A program made the position numbers and the translations under genes. The notes under the pieces are model-generated. The model was not told where the DNA came from. It saw nothing but the letters and a program-made list of their open reading frames with translations, and did not search any database. Of a stretch of 64,000 nt of DNA, positions 32,398 through 41,508 are shown piece after piece (the stretch's first letter is position 1; the number at the start of each line of letters is the position of its first letter). The DNA comes from Streptomyces typhae (GTDB lineage: Bacteria > Actinomycetota > Actinomycetes > Streptomycetales > Streptomycetaceae). The stretch lies in assembly GCF_009755605.1 (NCBI RefSeq), contig NZ_WPNZ01000018.1:124001-188000 (forward strand), read 5' to 3'.

Positions 32398-32811
32398 ATG
32401 ACCGAGTACGAACGCACGCGCACCATGCCCGCACAGCCCGAGCACGTCTTCGACCAGGCGGCCAACGTCGACCAGCTCGACACCTGGCTGCCGGAGGCCC
32501 TGCACGTGCGGCCTGAGGACCCGCCCGCCGTCACCGTGCACGAGGACCGCACCGACGAGGACACCGACGCCGTGCTGCGCGCCCGGCGCGAGCAGATGCG
32601 GCTCGAATGGGGCACCCGCGACCGGGGCAGCTACACCGGCTGGCTCCAGGTCGCGGGCATGGACGGCGGCGTCAGCGAGGTGACCGTGCACCTGTCGTTC
32701 TTCGACGCGGGCCACGACCCGGGCGAGAAGGCCGTGCACGACGCCCTGGACACCAGCCTGGAGCGGCTGGAGGAGCAGGTGCGGCTGCGGGTCGACAACG
32801 CGGCTGGTTGA
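32398..32811 (+). CDS. SRPBCC/polyketide-cyclase-like small protein
   Basis: A 137-aa protein with the start of an SRPBCC (START-like) fold: YERTRTMPAQPEHVFDQAANVDQLDTWLPE, then alternating strands and a C-terminal amphipathic helix (KAVHDALDTSLERLEEQV). Members bind hydrophobic ligands or act as small cyclases and stress proteins; no ligand can be inferred. It stands 48 bp upstream of the topoisomerase gene on the same strand and may share its transcript. Confidence 0.8.
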   Translation: MTEYERTRTMPAQPEHVFDQAANVDQLDTWLPEALHVRPEDPPAVTVHEDRTDEDTDAVLRARREQMRLEWGTRDRGSYTGWLQVAGMDGGVSEVTVHLSFFDAGHDPGEKAVHDALDTSLERLEEQVRLRVDNAAG

Positions 32812-32859
32812 GCGTCGGCGGGTGCGCCGGGCGCCCTGTGTCGAGCGAAGGAGATCCGG

Positions 32860-33894
32860 TTGCGCCTCTGTCACAGCCGGCCCACCGAGCCGGGATATCT
32901 GCGCAAGCGGCACGGGCGCGGCTTCCGCTACCTCGATCAGCGCGGCCGTCCCCTGCGTGACCCCGGCGAGCTGGACCGCGTCAAGGCCCTGGTGATCCCG
33001 CCCGCCTGGCGGGAGGTCTGGATCTGCCGCAAGGCCAACGGCCATCTGCAGGCGGTGGGCACCGACGACGCGGGACGCCGCCAGTACCTCTACCACCCGC
33101 AGTTCCGCGCCGAGCAGGAGCAGGCCAAGCACGAGCACGTCCTGGACGTGGCGGAGCGCCTGCCCGAGGTGCGCACGGCGGTGGAGGCGCACCTCGGTGA
33201 CCGCGGACTCACCCGGCAGCGGGTGCTCGCGACCGCCGTCCGCCTCCTCGACCTCGGCTTCTTCCGCGTCGGCAGCGACCGCTACGCCGACCGCAACAAC
33301 ACCTACGGTCTGACCACCCTGCTGCGTGAGCACACCACCTGCCGGGGCGGCGAAGTGCTGTTCTCCTACCCCGCCAAGGGCGGCATCGAGCGGGTCCAGG
33401 CGACCGTCGACCCCCCGGCGTGCCGGGCCGTCACCGCGCTGCTGCGCCGCCGCGCCGAGGGCGACCGGCTCTTCGCCTACTGGGAGGGGCGGCAGTGGCA
33501 CGAACTGGGCGGCGGGGACGTCAACGCGTACCTGCAAGAGCTCGCCGGACTCCCGGTCACCGCCAAGGACTTCCGGACCTGGCACGCCACGGTCATGGCC
33601 GCCGTGGCGCTCGCCGTGTCCCGCGGCGCCGCGCACAGCGAGACCTCCCGGCGCCGCGCCGTCGGCCGGGCGGTCCGCGAGGTCGCCTCCTACCTCGGCA
33701 ACACCGCCCCCGTCTGCCGCGCCTCGTACATCAATCCGAAGGTCATCGAGCTGTACGAGGAGGACGTCACCGTGGCCGCGGTCCTGCCGCGCCTCGGTGC
33801 CGAGGGCACGTACGGCACCCCGGCGACCCAGGGCCCCGCCGAGGAGGCCGTCCTGCACATGCTCCGCACGGGCCGCGCGCCGACCGCGAGGTGA
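32860..33894 (+). CDS. DNA topoisomerase IB (poxvirus/eukaryote-like)
   Basis: A 344-aa type IB topoisomerase that relaxes supercoils through a 3'-phosphotyrosyl intermediate. Family motifs are clear: VIPPAWREVWIC, HLQAVGTDDAGRRQYLYHP, LGFFRVGSDRYADRNNTYGLTTL (catalytic Arg), KDFRTWHAT, and GNTAPVCRASYINPKVI with the active-site Tyr. The length fits bacterial TopIB. The TTG at 32860 was selected because AAGGAGATCC precedes it at ideal distance. In bacteria this enzyme is accessory and often grouped with Ku or stress genes; Ku is about 20 kb away here. Confidence 0.95.
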   Translation: MRLCHSRPTEPGYLRKRHGRGFRYLDQRGRPLRDPGELDRVKALVIPPAWREVWICRKANGHLQAVGTDDAGRRQYLYHPQFRAEQEQAKHEHVLDVAERLPEVRTAVEAHLGDRGLTRQRVLATAVRLLDLGFFRVGSDRYADRNNTYGLTTLLREHTTCRGGEVLFSYPAKGGIERVQATVDPPACRAVTALLRRRAEGDRLFAYWEGRQWHELGGGDVNAYLQELAGLPVTAKDFRTWHATVMAAVALAVSRGAAHSETSRRRAVGRAVREVASYLGNTAPVCRASYINPKVIELYEEDVTVAAVLPRLGAEGTYGTPATQGPAEEAVLHMLRTGRAPTAR

Positions 33895-33917
33895 ACCGCC
33901 GCGGGCGGCCGAGTCCC

Positions 33918-33970
33918 GACCGGGGGCAGGTGCCGCCCCCGGACCGGGGGCAGGTGCCGCCCCGACCGGG
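33918..33970 (+). terminator. Tandem 24-bp hairpin repeats after topoisomerase gene
   Basis: GACCGGGGGCAGGTGCCGCC plus CCC(G) occurs twice with 24-bp period, followed by a partial third copy. Each unit folds as GGGGGC/GCCCCC. They begin 24 bp after the topoisomerase stop and may act as tandem terminator or mRNA-protecting stem-loops. The rest of the 279-bp gap to 34,173 shows no gene. Confidence 0.5.
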
Positions 33971-34173
33971 AGTGGTCCGATCCGGCGGGCACCCGCCTCC
34001 GGCATGCCCGACCGGCATGGTCGAAGTCGTCGCGCACACGCCCGCCCGTCGATACGCTGCCCGGGAGACAGTGCGCCGTCAACGCCCGCCGCACACGGCG
34101 GACTTGTGCTGCGCAGGGAACGTGTGGCGCGTCGTGGGGCGCACACAGGGGCGCGGGGGAAGCGGGAAGAACC

Positions 34174-34485
34174 ATGGCCCAGATCAGAGTCGAGACCGTC
34201 GCCCTCGACGCCGTCGGCACCCGGCAGATCGCCTCCAGGACCCGCGCGACGACCCTGCTCGACGACCGCTCCGCCGAGCTGGAGGAGGCCATCGTGCAGG
34301 CGTCGGCCATCGCCCAGGACTCCCTCGCGCAGGTGCCCGCGCGGGGCGGGTGGCAGGTGTCCGGCATGCAGGTCACCTTCGGCCTGACCCTCGCCGCCGA
34401 GGCCGGAGTCATCCTCTCCAAAGCCTCCGCGGAGGCGTCCTTCGAGGTCACCCTCACCGTGGAGCGGACGTCGGACGCCCCGTGA
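34174..34485 (+). CDS. Trypsin-co-occurring domain (trypco1/CU044_2847-like) protein
   Basis: A 103-aa protein, MAQIRVETVALDAVG then a helical middle (STRATTLLDDRSAELEEAIVQ-like) and a C-terminal beta segment with VSGMQVTFGLTLAAEAGVILSKASAEASFEVTLTV. This pattern is the small domain that repeatedly occurs beside trypsin-like proteases in actinobacterial and cyanobacterial conflict operons (trypco1). Its biochemical role is unknown; it may be a sensor or an inhibitor/adaptor of the adjacent protease. The stop overlaps the GTG start of the protease gene, so the two are coupled. Confidence 0.8.
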   Translation: MAQIRVETVALDAVGTRQIASRTRATTLLDDRSAELEEAIVQASAIAQDSLAQVPARGGWQVSGMQVTFGLTLAAEAGVILSKASAEASFEVTLTVERTSDAP

Positions 34486-35378
34486 CCGGCTGCGGACCGT
34501 ACTGGGTGGATCTGCACCGGGCCGGACAGCGGCTCGGCGGCGGCTTCCTGCTGACCAACTGGCTCGTGCTCACGGCGCTGCACTGTCTGCGCGGCCAGGT
34601 ACAGGTCGACGACCGTCTCGACGTCGTCCTCGCCGACGGCGCCCTGCTCGCCGCCCGCGTCAGCCGGCTCGAACCGGCGGCGGACCTGGCGCTGATCGGC
34701 ATCACGCCCCCGCAGCGCGCCATTCCCCGGATACCCAACTCGGGGCCCGCCCGCATCGGGGGCCGCTGGCGCGGCCCGTACCGCCCAGCCGCCGACGAAG
34801 TGGAACTCAGCGGCCGCATCGACACCCGGGCGGCCTCCTACCTGTGCGAGGGCGGCGGCACCATCGAGGCGCTGCAACTCTCCGCCGACCAGTTCCTCGG
34901 CGACTACTCCGGCTACTCGGGCGGTCCCGTGGAGGACACCACGTCCTGCGACGGCCACGCCCCCGAGCGCACCGCGGACGGGCAGCACCCCATGGTGGTC
35001 GGCATCCTCCTGGAGCAGGCGCCGGACCGGGTCGCCGCCGACCGCGCCGCCAACGTCCTGTTCGCGGCCACCATCGCGGAGGCGATGCGCCGGTTCGACT
35101 CCCTGGGCGTGGCCCACCTCGTCGACGTGCTCCGCCCGCCCCCGGACGCCCACGCCGCCTCCGAGGGCGCCGAGCCACCACCGGTCCCGCGGGCCGCCAC
35201 CGCCGTGGTGACCGACGCGCCGCCCAACCCGCTGATCGCGACGGCCGACGCCTATCTGAAGGAGATCGACGCGGCCGCCGCCGAGGGAGTCATGGACGCG
35301 GCCCAGATCGCGGAGCTGCGCTTCCAGGTCTGGCAGCACAAGATCCGTGCCACGTTCGGCGAGGACGGTACGCCGTGA
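34482..35378 (+). CDS. Trypsin-fold serine protease with C-terminal trypco2-like helical tail
   Basis: A 298-aa cytosolic protease (no signal peptide). The catalytic triad is visible: His in LVLTALHCL, Asp in AADLALIGI and Ser in DYSGYSGGPV. A Pro/Ala-rich linker (about 215-245) leads to a short C-terminal helical segment (YLKEIDAAAAEGVMDAAQIAELRFQVWQHKIRATFG) like the tails found in trypsin-co-occurring architectures. Both ends overlap neighbours by GTGA: trypco1 protein upstream, CHAT protein downstream. Known relatives are bioinformatically linked to NTPase- and caspase-based biological conflict systems. The target is unknown; a protease cascade with the CHAT protein is inferred. Confidence 0.88.
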   Translation: MTGCGPYWVDLHRAGQRLGGGFLLTNWLVLTALHCLRGQVQVDDRLDVVLADGALLAARVSRLEPAADLALIGITPPQRAIPRIPNSGPARIGGRWRGPYRPAADEVELSGRIDTRAASYLCEGGGTIEALQLSADQFLGDYSGYSGGPVEDTTSCDGHAPERTADGQHPMVVGILLEQAPDRVAADRAANVLFAATIAEAMRRFDSLGVAHLVDVLRPPPDAHAASEGAEPPPVPRAATAVVTDAPPNPLIATADAYLKEIDAAAAEGVMDAAQIAELRFQVWQHKIRATFGEDGTP

Positions 35379-38300
35379 CCAGCCGGCGCCGGGCAGCCCG
35401 GCCGAGCCCGGCCCTTCACCGCAGGGCCGAGCGGATCTGGCGCACCGCCCTGTCCCTGGCGCGGGCGGCGGTGGCCGGCGACCCCGAGGCCCGAGCCGGG
35501 CTCCCCGCCGTCCTGTCCGTGCTGCGCCACTCCCCCGCCGTCCTCGGCCCGGCGGGCGCCGCCCGCGACCTCGCCGCCCTGACCGCGCACCTGGACGCGC
35601 TCGGCCTGCACGCGATGGCCCAGGCGCTCCTCGACGACCTGGCCGCGGGTGTGCTCGGCGGCACCTTGGAGGTGAGCGGCGACAACGCGTCCCGCAACCA
35701 GCTCGCCGTGACCTTCGCCGGGCGCGGCCGGCTGACGGCGGCGGCACACCTCCTCGACCGGGCCGCGTACCCGCCCGGCGGCACCGAGGACTCCGCGCTG
35801 CGGGCCCGCGCCCTGGCCAACACGGCCGCCGTCGCCCTGCGGCTCGGTGACTTCGCGGAGGCGGCGCTGCACGCGGGCGAGGCTCTCCGAGCGCTCCCCG
35901 CGGTCACCGTCCCCGAGAGCCGTGTCGACGTGACGCTGCTCGCCCTGGCCGTCCGCACGGCCGCGGCCCGCGCGGTGGGCGACGACGCCACGGCCGACGC
36001 CCTGCTGCCCGGCCTCGACGCCGCCGTGCGGGACGTGGTGCGCGAGCGCGGCAGCGACCACCCCTCGTCCCTCTCGGCCCTCGTCACCCTGGCCTCGGCG
36101 GAGTCCGCGGCGGCCGGTGCGGCGGGCGACCGCGAGCGCCAGGAGCGGGCCGCGGACGTCCTCGCCATCGCGGCGCAGAAGGCCTCGGCCCTGATGGGCC
36201 CCGAGCACCCGCAGGCGGTCTCCGCGACGCTTGCCCACGCGACCGCCGAGTACGAGGCCGCCGTCGGCTCGGGGTCCCTCCGACGCCTGGACAACGCCGA
36301 GGCGTTGATGGAGGCCGCCGCCGAGCGGGCGGGATCGCTGCTGCGCGAGACCGCCGGGTCCGTGCCGCCCCCGGCGCACGCGGGCGAACCCACCGAGGCC
36401 GAGGCCACCGGAGCCGGACGCGCCGGAACCGAGGCCACCGGAGCCGGACGCGCCGGAACCGAGGCCACCGGAGCCGGACGCGCCGGAACCGAGGCCACCG
36501 GAGCCGGACGCGCCGGAGCCGAGAGTGCCGGAGCCGAACCCGTCCCGCCCCGCAGTGAGGCGCGCGAGGAAGCACCTCTGCGCCTGGGCCGTCTCGGGGA
36601 ACTGAGACTCCACTCCTACGTCCACGGCGAGGGAGCGCCCGGGGACCTCCGCCAGGCCCTCACCGCGTTCCGCGAGGCCTTCCGGGGTCGCACGAATGTT
36701 CCCGGCGGCGCCCCCCGGGACGCCCCTTCCTGGCACCGCTGGCGCATCCTCCACGGTTACGCGCTCGTGCTGCGGTACGAGACGCGGAGCAGGACCGGCG
36801 TCACCCCCGCCCTCGACTTCCTCGACGCCCTCGACTCGCTCGACTCGCTCGACGAAGCCGTGCAGTTGCTCACCACCGGCCTCACGAAGCTGCCTGCGGG
36901 CGACGACGACCTGCGCACGCTCGCCCTGCTGCTCCTCGCCCACTGCGCGCTGCGGCGCTACGAGGCACACCTCGCACGCTCGGACCGGCGTCCCACGCAC
37001 CTTCCGGGACTGCTCGACGAGGCCCTGGCCCGCCACGTCACGGCGACGGACGCCGTGCGGCCGCGCACCCCGGAGGCCGCCGCCCTCATCGAGACGCTCG
37101 CGCGGCTGCATCTGGAACGCCATCTGCTGCTCGGCGGGACGACGAGCCCGGTGCCGGGCCCCGCGCGCTCCGGCGGCGGCTCGTCGGGAACCACCTGGGA
37201 GACCCTGGCGGCCACCGCGTACGGGCAGGCGCTGATCTGGCGCGAGACACGGGACGAGATCCCCGCCGCCGAGGTCGAGGCCTTGATCGGCACGCTTCTG
37301 CGAGCTCCCGACGCCGTGCGCCGACTTCCGCGGGGCGCTTTGGAGACCTTCGAACGGCTTCTGCACCACCGCGGCGCGCGGGGCTGGAGCGTCCCGGCGC
37401 TCAGCCTGGCGATCACCCTCCTGGGGCACCCCGAGCACGCCGCGGCGGACGCGCCTGCGGGCGCCGCACGCCGCTCGTGGCTCGACGGCCTGTCCAGGCT
37501 GACCTCCGGGCGGCCCCCTCTCGGCCATCTGTCCGCCCACCGGCGGCGCGTGTCTGTCGAGCGCGACCGCGACGACGTGGGGAGCCTCAGCAGGAATCCC
37601 CTCTGGCGGCCGGACGACGCGCGCGCGTGGATCCCCGTCATGACGGCGTGGATTCCCGGCCACAAGGGCGACCTCGCCGGCGACGGCCGCCGGCAGACAG
37701 CCGGCCGCGCCCAACTCGCCGCGGCCCACGAAGCCGTGCGGGAAGCATGGTCGTGCATGGGCCGGGGCGACCTGGCGACGACGGACCACTACCTCGCCGA
37801 AGCCGCCGGAATCCACGCCACGCTCGACTCCGACCATCCGGCGCGCCTGGAGACATGGATGCTCCTGAGCCGCACACACCTCCTGCGTGACTCCCTCGCC
37901 CGCCGTACGGGCCACTCCCCCACGCCCCGCCCGGTACCACCGCCGACCCCGGCCCAGATCCGGCACGGAGTCGCCCGTCTCTCCGGTGACGAGCGCACCC
38001 GGCTGCTCGGCGAGGCCGGGGTCAGCCTCCTGCTCAGCGGCGGCGAGAACCGACGCTCCGAGGCGAGGAGCCTGCTGCGGGAGGCGTACGAGGTCCTCGA
38101 CGACGACCACCAGGGCTTCTTGCGCTACGCCTACTACCTGGGGTCCGCCGAGTGCTTCCACATCACGCCGGGCTCGGGCAGGCAGACACGGGAGGCGCAA
38201 CTGGCGGGCGGCATCGAGATCCTGGAGCGCGCAGCCGTCATCGCCGAGGACACGGACCGGCACGACTGGGGAGACATCGCCTTCGCGCTGGCGCGCGCGT

Positions 38301-39601
38301 ACCGCGCCCGTGACGCGGGGTACCGCAGGGACCGCACGTCGAGCCTGCGCACGGGACTCAGGGCGGCCGGTGCCATGGTGGTCGCCACCCCGACGCCCGG
38401 CCCGGGTCCGAGCCGTGTGACGGAGGACCAGCTGGACGCCGCCCGCCCGGCGTCCGCCGCCCGCGAGGTCGCCGCCTGGTGCTACGAGGACGGCGCGCTC
38501 GTCGAACTAGTCCACGCGCTGGAGCTGTGGCGCGCAGCCTCGCTGCCGGGCACGCCGCCGGGCACGCCACCGGAACCGGCGGAGATCGGCCGGGCCCTGA
38601 CCGTGTCCGGCCGGGACGCGCTGGTGTATCTGGTACCGGCGTCGGACTCCGCCGCCGGACTCGCCCTCGTCGTCACCGCCGCAGGGGGGACGTACGCGAT
38701 TCCGCTGCCCGACCTCATCGACGACACCGGGCCGCTCCCCGCCTACCTCCGCGACCGGTCGTCGCTGTCCGACCTGTGCGGATGGGCGGCGCGGGCCGCC
38801 ATGAGCCCGGTCCTCTCCGCGCTGGCGGACGCACGCCCCAGCGGTCTGCCGCGGCTCGTCCTCGTCCCGCTCGGCCGTCTCGGCGCCGTGCCCTGGCACG
38901 CCGCGTCCCGGCACGACACGAGCGGCGGCGAACGGCGCCAGTACGCCCTCGAGTACGCCGAGTTCACCTACGCGGTGTCCGCGCGGGCGCTGTGCGACGA
39001 GGTGCGCGGCGACCGCGCCCCGGGCGGCCGGGACCCGCTGGACGCGGCTCCGGTGGTGGCGTACGAACCGCAGGACGCGCTGCGCCATCTGCGTGCCGTG
39101 CGACCGGCCGCCGGTGGTGTCCTGACGCTGGCCGGGCCCGCGCACTACCGCGACGGCAGCCTCGGCCCCGAACTGACGCTGCCCGGGGGCCCGCTCCGCC
39201 TCACGTCCGTCGCCGAGGCCCTGCACCGGCGCCGCGGCGGCGAGCCCGCCACCGTCCTGGTCACCGACTGCCGCGGCGACGGCCTGGTCCGCGACGACGA
39301 GGCCGCGCTGCGCCTGTCGGCCGCGCTCCAGTGGGCGGGGGCGCGTACGGTGGTCGCCCCCCTGTGGCCCGTGCGCGACAGCGCGACCTCCGCGCTCCTC
39401 GCCCTGACCCATCACTTCCTGCGCACCCGGGGCACCTCACCCGCGACCGCGCTGCGCACGGCCCAGATGTGGATGCTGGACTCGCACCGCGGCCTGCCGT
39501 CGGACCTGCGCGCGGGGGCGGCGGACGCGGTGCGGCACCTGCCGCCCGGCCGTCCCGTCGACCCGGCGGACTGGGCCGCGTACGTCTGCTTCGGGGGCTG
39601 A
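35375..39601 (+). CDS. Giant helical-repeat CHAT-domain (caspase-like) protease
   Basis: A 1,408-aa protein. The first about 1,050 residues are Ala/Leu-rich helical hairpins of TPR-like type (for example LANTAAVALRLGDFAEAALHAGEAL near 150), broken by a Gly/Ala repeat linker around 343-382. The C-terminal about 280 residues form a CHAT domain: LVYLVPASDSAAGLALVV, LPRLVLVPLGRLGAVPWHAA, the catalytic His in LTLAGPAHYRDG, the Cys in VLVTDCRGDG, then ALQWAGARTVVAPLWPV and DWAAYVCFGG. CHAT proteases are caspase/separase relatives used as effectors in bacterial immunity (for example the gRAMP-associated TPR-CHAT Craspase) and signalling. The GTG overlaps the stop of the trypsin gene. No membrane segment or NTPase is seen, so the large repeat region is the likely sensor. 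Confidence 0.9.
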   Translation: MTSRRRAARPSPALHRRAERIWRTALSLARAAVAGDPEARAGLPAVLSVLRHSPAVLGPAGAARDLAALTAHLDALGLHAMAQALLDDLAAGVLGGTLEVSGDNASRNQLAVTFAGRGRLTAAAHLLDRAAYPPGGTEDSALRARALANTAAVALRLGDFAEAALHAGEALRALPAVTVPESRVDVTLLALAVRTAAARAVGDDATADALLPGLDAAVRDVVRERGSDHPSSLSALVTLASAESAAAGAAGDRERQERAADVLAIAAQKASALMGPEHPQAVSATLAHATAEYEAAVGSGSLRRLDNAEALMEAAAERAGSLLRETAGSVPPPAHAGEPTEAEATGAGRAGTEATGAGRAGTEATGAGRAGTEATGAGRAGAESAGAEPVPPRSEAREEAPLRLGRLGELRLHSYVHGEGAPGDLRQALTAFREAFRGRTNVPGGAPRDAPSWHRWRILHGYALVLRYETRSRTGVTPALDFLDALDSLDSLDEAVQLLTTGLTKLPAGDDDLRTLALLLLAHCALRRYEAHLARSDRRPTHLPGLLDEALARHVTATDAVRPRTPEAAALIETLARLHLERHLLLGGTTSPVPGPARSGGGSSGTTWETLAATAYGQALIWRETRDEIPAAEVEALIGTLLRAPDAVRRLPRGALETFERLLHHRGARGWSVPALSLAITLLGHPEHAAADAPAGAARRSWLDGLSRLTSGRPPLGHLSAHRRRVSVERDRDDVGSLSRNPLWRPDDARAWIPVMTAWIPGHKGDLAGDGRRQTAGRAQLAAAHEAVREAWSCMGRGDLATTDHYLAEAAGIHATLDSDHPARLETWMLLSRTHLLRDSLARRTGHSPTPRPVPPPTPAQIRHGVARLSGDERTRLLGEAGVSLLLSGGENRRSEARSLLREAYEVLDDDHQGFLRYAYYLGSAECFHITPGSGRQTREAQLAGGIEILERAAVIAEDTDRHDWGDIAFALARAYRARDAGYRRDRTSSLRTGLRAAGAMVVATPTPGPGPSRVTEDQLDAARPASAAREVAAWCYEDGALVELVHALELWRAASLPGTPPGTPPEPAEIGRALTVSGRDALVYLVPASDSAAGLALVVTAAGGTYAIPLPDLIDDTGPLPAYLRDRSSLSDLCGWAARAAMSPVLSALADARPSGLPRLVLVPLGRLGAVPWHAASRHDTSGGERRQYALEYAEFTYAVSARALCDEVRGDRAPGGRDPLDAAPVVAYEPQDALRHLRAVRPAAGGVLTLAGPAHYRDGSLGPELTLPGGPLRLTSVAEALHRRRGGEPATVLVTDCRGDGLVRDDEAALRLSAALQWAGARTVVAPLWPVRDSATSALLALTHHFLRTRGTSPATALRTAQMWMLDSHRGLPSDLRAGAADAVRHLPPGRPVDPADWAAYVCFGG
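36401..36520 (+). repeat. Four 30-bp tandem repeats in the CHAT gene
   Basis: Four consecutive 30-bp units encode EATGAGRAGT repeated four times (the last ends in GA instead of GT). Identity at DNA level is almost complete, with one A-to-G change in the final unit. The units make a flexible linker between two helical-repeat blocks of the protein and look recently expanded. Confidence 0.95.
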
Positions 39602-39617
39602 CCGGGGCGGGCCCCGG
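39602..39617 (+). terminator. Short GC hairpin directly after CHAT gene
   Basis: CCGGGG-CGGG-CCCCGG starts on the first base after the CHAT stop codon. No T-run follows. It probably marks the end of the three-gene operon, which converges on the aldo/keto reductase gene. Confidence 0.5.
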
Positions 39618-39729
39618 CGACGGGTCCCAGGCGTGCGCCGTGGGACGTACCCCGATGTCGCCCACGTCGGCCGTGACGGGCTGTGCGGCGGCGGAGGCGA
39701 AGGCGCCAGGTGCGGTCGCGGGGGTGCGG

Positions 39730-40782
39730 TCAGGCGGTGGCGGCCCTGCTGCCGGTCGTGCGGCGCCGCAGCGCGGGGGTGGTGAGTGCCGGCGGGGACC
39801 ACACGCCGTCCGGCGGATAGACGTCGGTGCCGGGCGGCACGATCGCGTCGATCCGGTCGAGGGCCGCGTCGTCGAGGACCACCGAGGCGCCCTTGAGCGT
39901 GTCCCGCAGCTGCTCCATCGTGCGCGGGCCGATGATCACCGAGGTGACGGCGGGGTGGGCGAGCGGGAAGGCGATCGCCAGTTCCGGCAGTGAGCAGCCC
40001 ACTTCCCCGGCCAGGGTGACGAACTGCTCGACGGCGTCGAGCTTCGCGGTGGTGAGCGGGGCCGCCGGGTCGAAGCGGGCCGGGTTCAGGGTGGGGCGTC
40101 CGCTGCTCAGATCGAGGGTGCGGCCCTTGCGGTAGCGGCCGGTCAGGAATCCCGAGGCCAGCGGCGACCAGGTGAGGACACCCATGCCGAGGCGCTGCGC
40201 CACCGGCAGGACATGCCGCTCGACGCCGCGGGCGAGCAGCGAGTAGGGCGGCTGCTCGGTGCGGAACCGCTGGAGCCCGCGGCGGTCGGCGACGTGGTGG
40301 GCCTCGACGATCTGGTCCGCGGGGAACGTGGAGCAGCCGAACGCCCTGATCTTGCCCTGCCGCACGAGGTCGGTCAGGGCGGACAGCGTCTCCTCGACGT
40401 CGGTCGTGTGGTCGGGGCGGTGCACCTGATAGAGGTCGATCCAGTCGGTGTCGAGGCGCCGCAGGCTGTCCTCGACCGCGCGGACGATCCAGCGCCGCGA
40501 GTTGCCGCCGCGGCCCGGACCCTCGCCCATCGGGAAGTGCACCTTGGTCGCGAGCACCACGTCGTCGCGGCGGCCCTTGAGGGCCTTGCCGACGATCGTC
40601 TCCGACTCCCCGGCGGAGTACATGTCGGCGGTGTCGACGAAGTTGATCCCCTCGTCGAGCGCGGCGTGGACGATCCGTACGCAGTCGTCGTGATCGGTGT
40701 TGCCGACGGCCCCGAACATCATCGTGCCGAGGCAGTAGGGGCTGACCTCGATGCCGGTGCCGCCCAGAACACGGTGGCGCAT
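39730..40782 (-). CDS. Aldo/keto reductase
   Basis: A 350-aa NADPH-dependent oxidoreductase of the AKR superfamily (TIM barrel). The active-site residues are visible: Asp and Tyr in FVDTADMYSAG, Lys in VVLATKVHFPMG and His in DLYQVHRPD; cofactor-binding residues are in SVIIGPRTMEQL. The order and spacing fit AKR family members such as YghZ/YajO-like enzymes. ATG 40782 has AAGGAGAG upstream. It is convergent with the CHAT operon and upstream of nothing obviously related; the carbonyl substrate cannot be inferred. Confidence 0.93.
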   Translation of the reverse strand: MRHRVLGGTGIEVSPYCLGTMMFGAVGNTDHDDCVRIVHAALDEGINFVDTADMYSAGESETIVGKALKGRRDDVVLATKVHFPMGEGPGRGGNSRRWIVRAVEDSLRRLDTDWIDLYQVHRPDHTTDVEETLSALTDLVRQGKIRAFGCSTFPADQIVEAHHVADRRGLQRFRTEQPPYSLLARGVERHVLPVAQRLGMGVLTWSPLASGFLTGRYRKGRTLDLSSGRPTLNPARFDPAAPLTTAKLDAVEQFVTLAGEVGCSLPELAIAFPLAHPAVTSVIIGPRTMEQLRDTLKGASVVLDDAALDRIDAIVPPGTDVYPPDGVWSPPALTTPALRRRTTGSRAATA

Positions 40783-40919
40783 GCAACTCTCCTTGGACGC
40801 CGTCCTCTTGGATGCGGCGACTGTACGAGCTGGAGTCCACTTCAACGCAAGGGCGACCGCGTGCGGTTCCGATAGCGCCCCGCGAGCGCGGGGCCGCCCC
40901 TGACGGTGCGTCCCGCGGT

Positions 40920-41336
40920 CTACTCGCCGATCGGGGAGATCGCGATGCAGCCCGCGACGACGTGCTCGCCGGAGGCCTCCTTGATGACCTTGCCCTTGTA
41001 GATCACCTTGCAGGTGAGGTCGGCGCCGGTCGGGTCCGTCGACACGGGGACGACGGTGGGCGGCATGATGCCGCGCAGTGTCACCGTCTTCTTCCACGGC
41101 AGCTCCGGCGAAGTCTCCTTCTCCAGCTTCGGATTGGCCGCGGAGCCCTCGCCGGCGGAGAACTCGATCTCGTCGACGTTCTTGCCGGAGACCTCGTAGG
41201 TCACCTCGTACTTCTCGTTGACGGCTTTGTCGACCGCGTCGACAGCCTTCTCCTCGGCCTCGGAGCAGGCGCCGAGGGTCAGCGCGAGTCCGGCGGCGGC
41301 GAGGGTGCACACAGCAGTGCGAATGGGTCTGTTCAT
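40920..41336 (-). CDS. MmpS-like lipoprotein
   Basis: A 138-aa predicted lipoprotein: a short basic N-terminus, hydrophobic core and lipobox LTLGAC at about 19-24, then an acidic linker. The remainder (YEVTYEVSGKNVDEIEFSAG, LPWKKTVTL, LTCKVIYKGKVIKEASG, VAGCIAISP) follows the beta-sandwich pattern of the MmpS family of membrane-associated accessory proteins, with two Cys that could form a disulfide. MmpS proteins in mycobacteria work with MmpL exporters, but no MmpL is nearby. The start at 41336 gives a normal signal sequence; an ATG-type start 12 bases upstream is possible. Confidence 0.75.
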   Translation of the reverse strand: MNRPIRTAVCTLAAAGLALTLGACSEAEEKAVDAVDKAVNEKYEVTYEVSGKNVDEIEFSAGEGSAANPKLEKETSPELPWKKTVTLRGIMPPTVVPVSTDPTGADLTCKVIYKGKVIKEASGEHVVAGCIAISPIGE

Positions 41337-41508
41337 GGCGGCAGACAACAGTAAAGGACACGTAAAGTCAATCTGGCCGTGTGCCGTCGCCGCAGTTCAG
41401 GGGCGCACAAGCACAGGCGCCCGCCGGGTCGTCACACACCGTCAGGCCTCGTGACGCGTCCTGCTGAATTCTCGGGCACCGTGCGCCGCTCCTTGCCATA
41501 CTCCTTTC

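Noticed and set aside
33918..33970. Possible CRISPR-like direct repeats
   Set aside because: Only two full units with no spacers; they are contiguous hairpin units, not repeat-spacer structure.
32140..34146. Minus-strand frame of about 670 codons over SRPBCC and topoisomerase genes
   Set aside because: Both + strand genes carry unmistakable motifs; the opposing frame is low-complexity.
35252..38263. Minus-strand frame of about 1,000 codons opposite the CHAT gene
   Set aside because: Composition is Gly/Arg/Ala-rich and includes the translation of the 30-bp repeat as a GSGASGSGGL pattern; the + frame has the CHAT motifs and coupled start.
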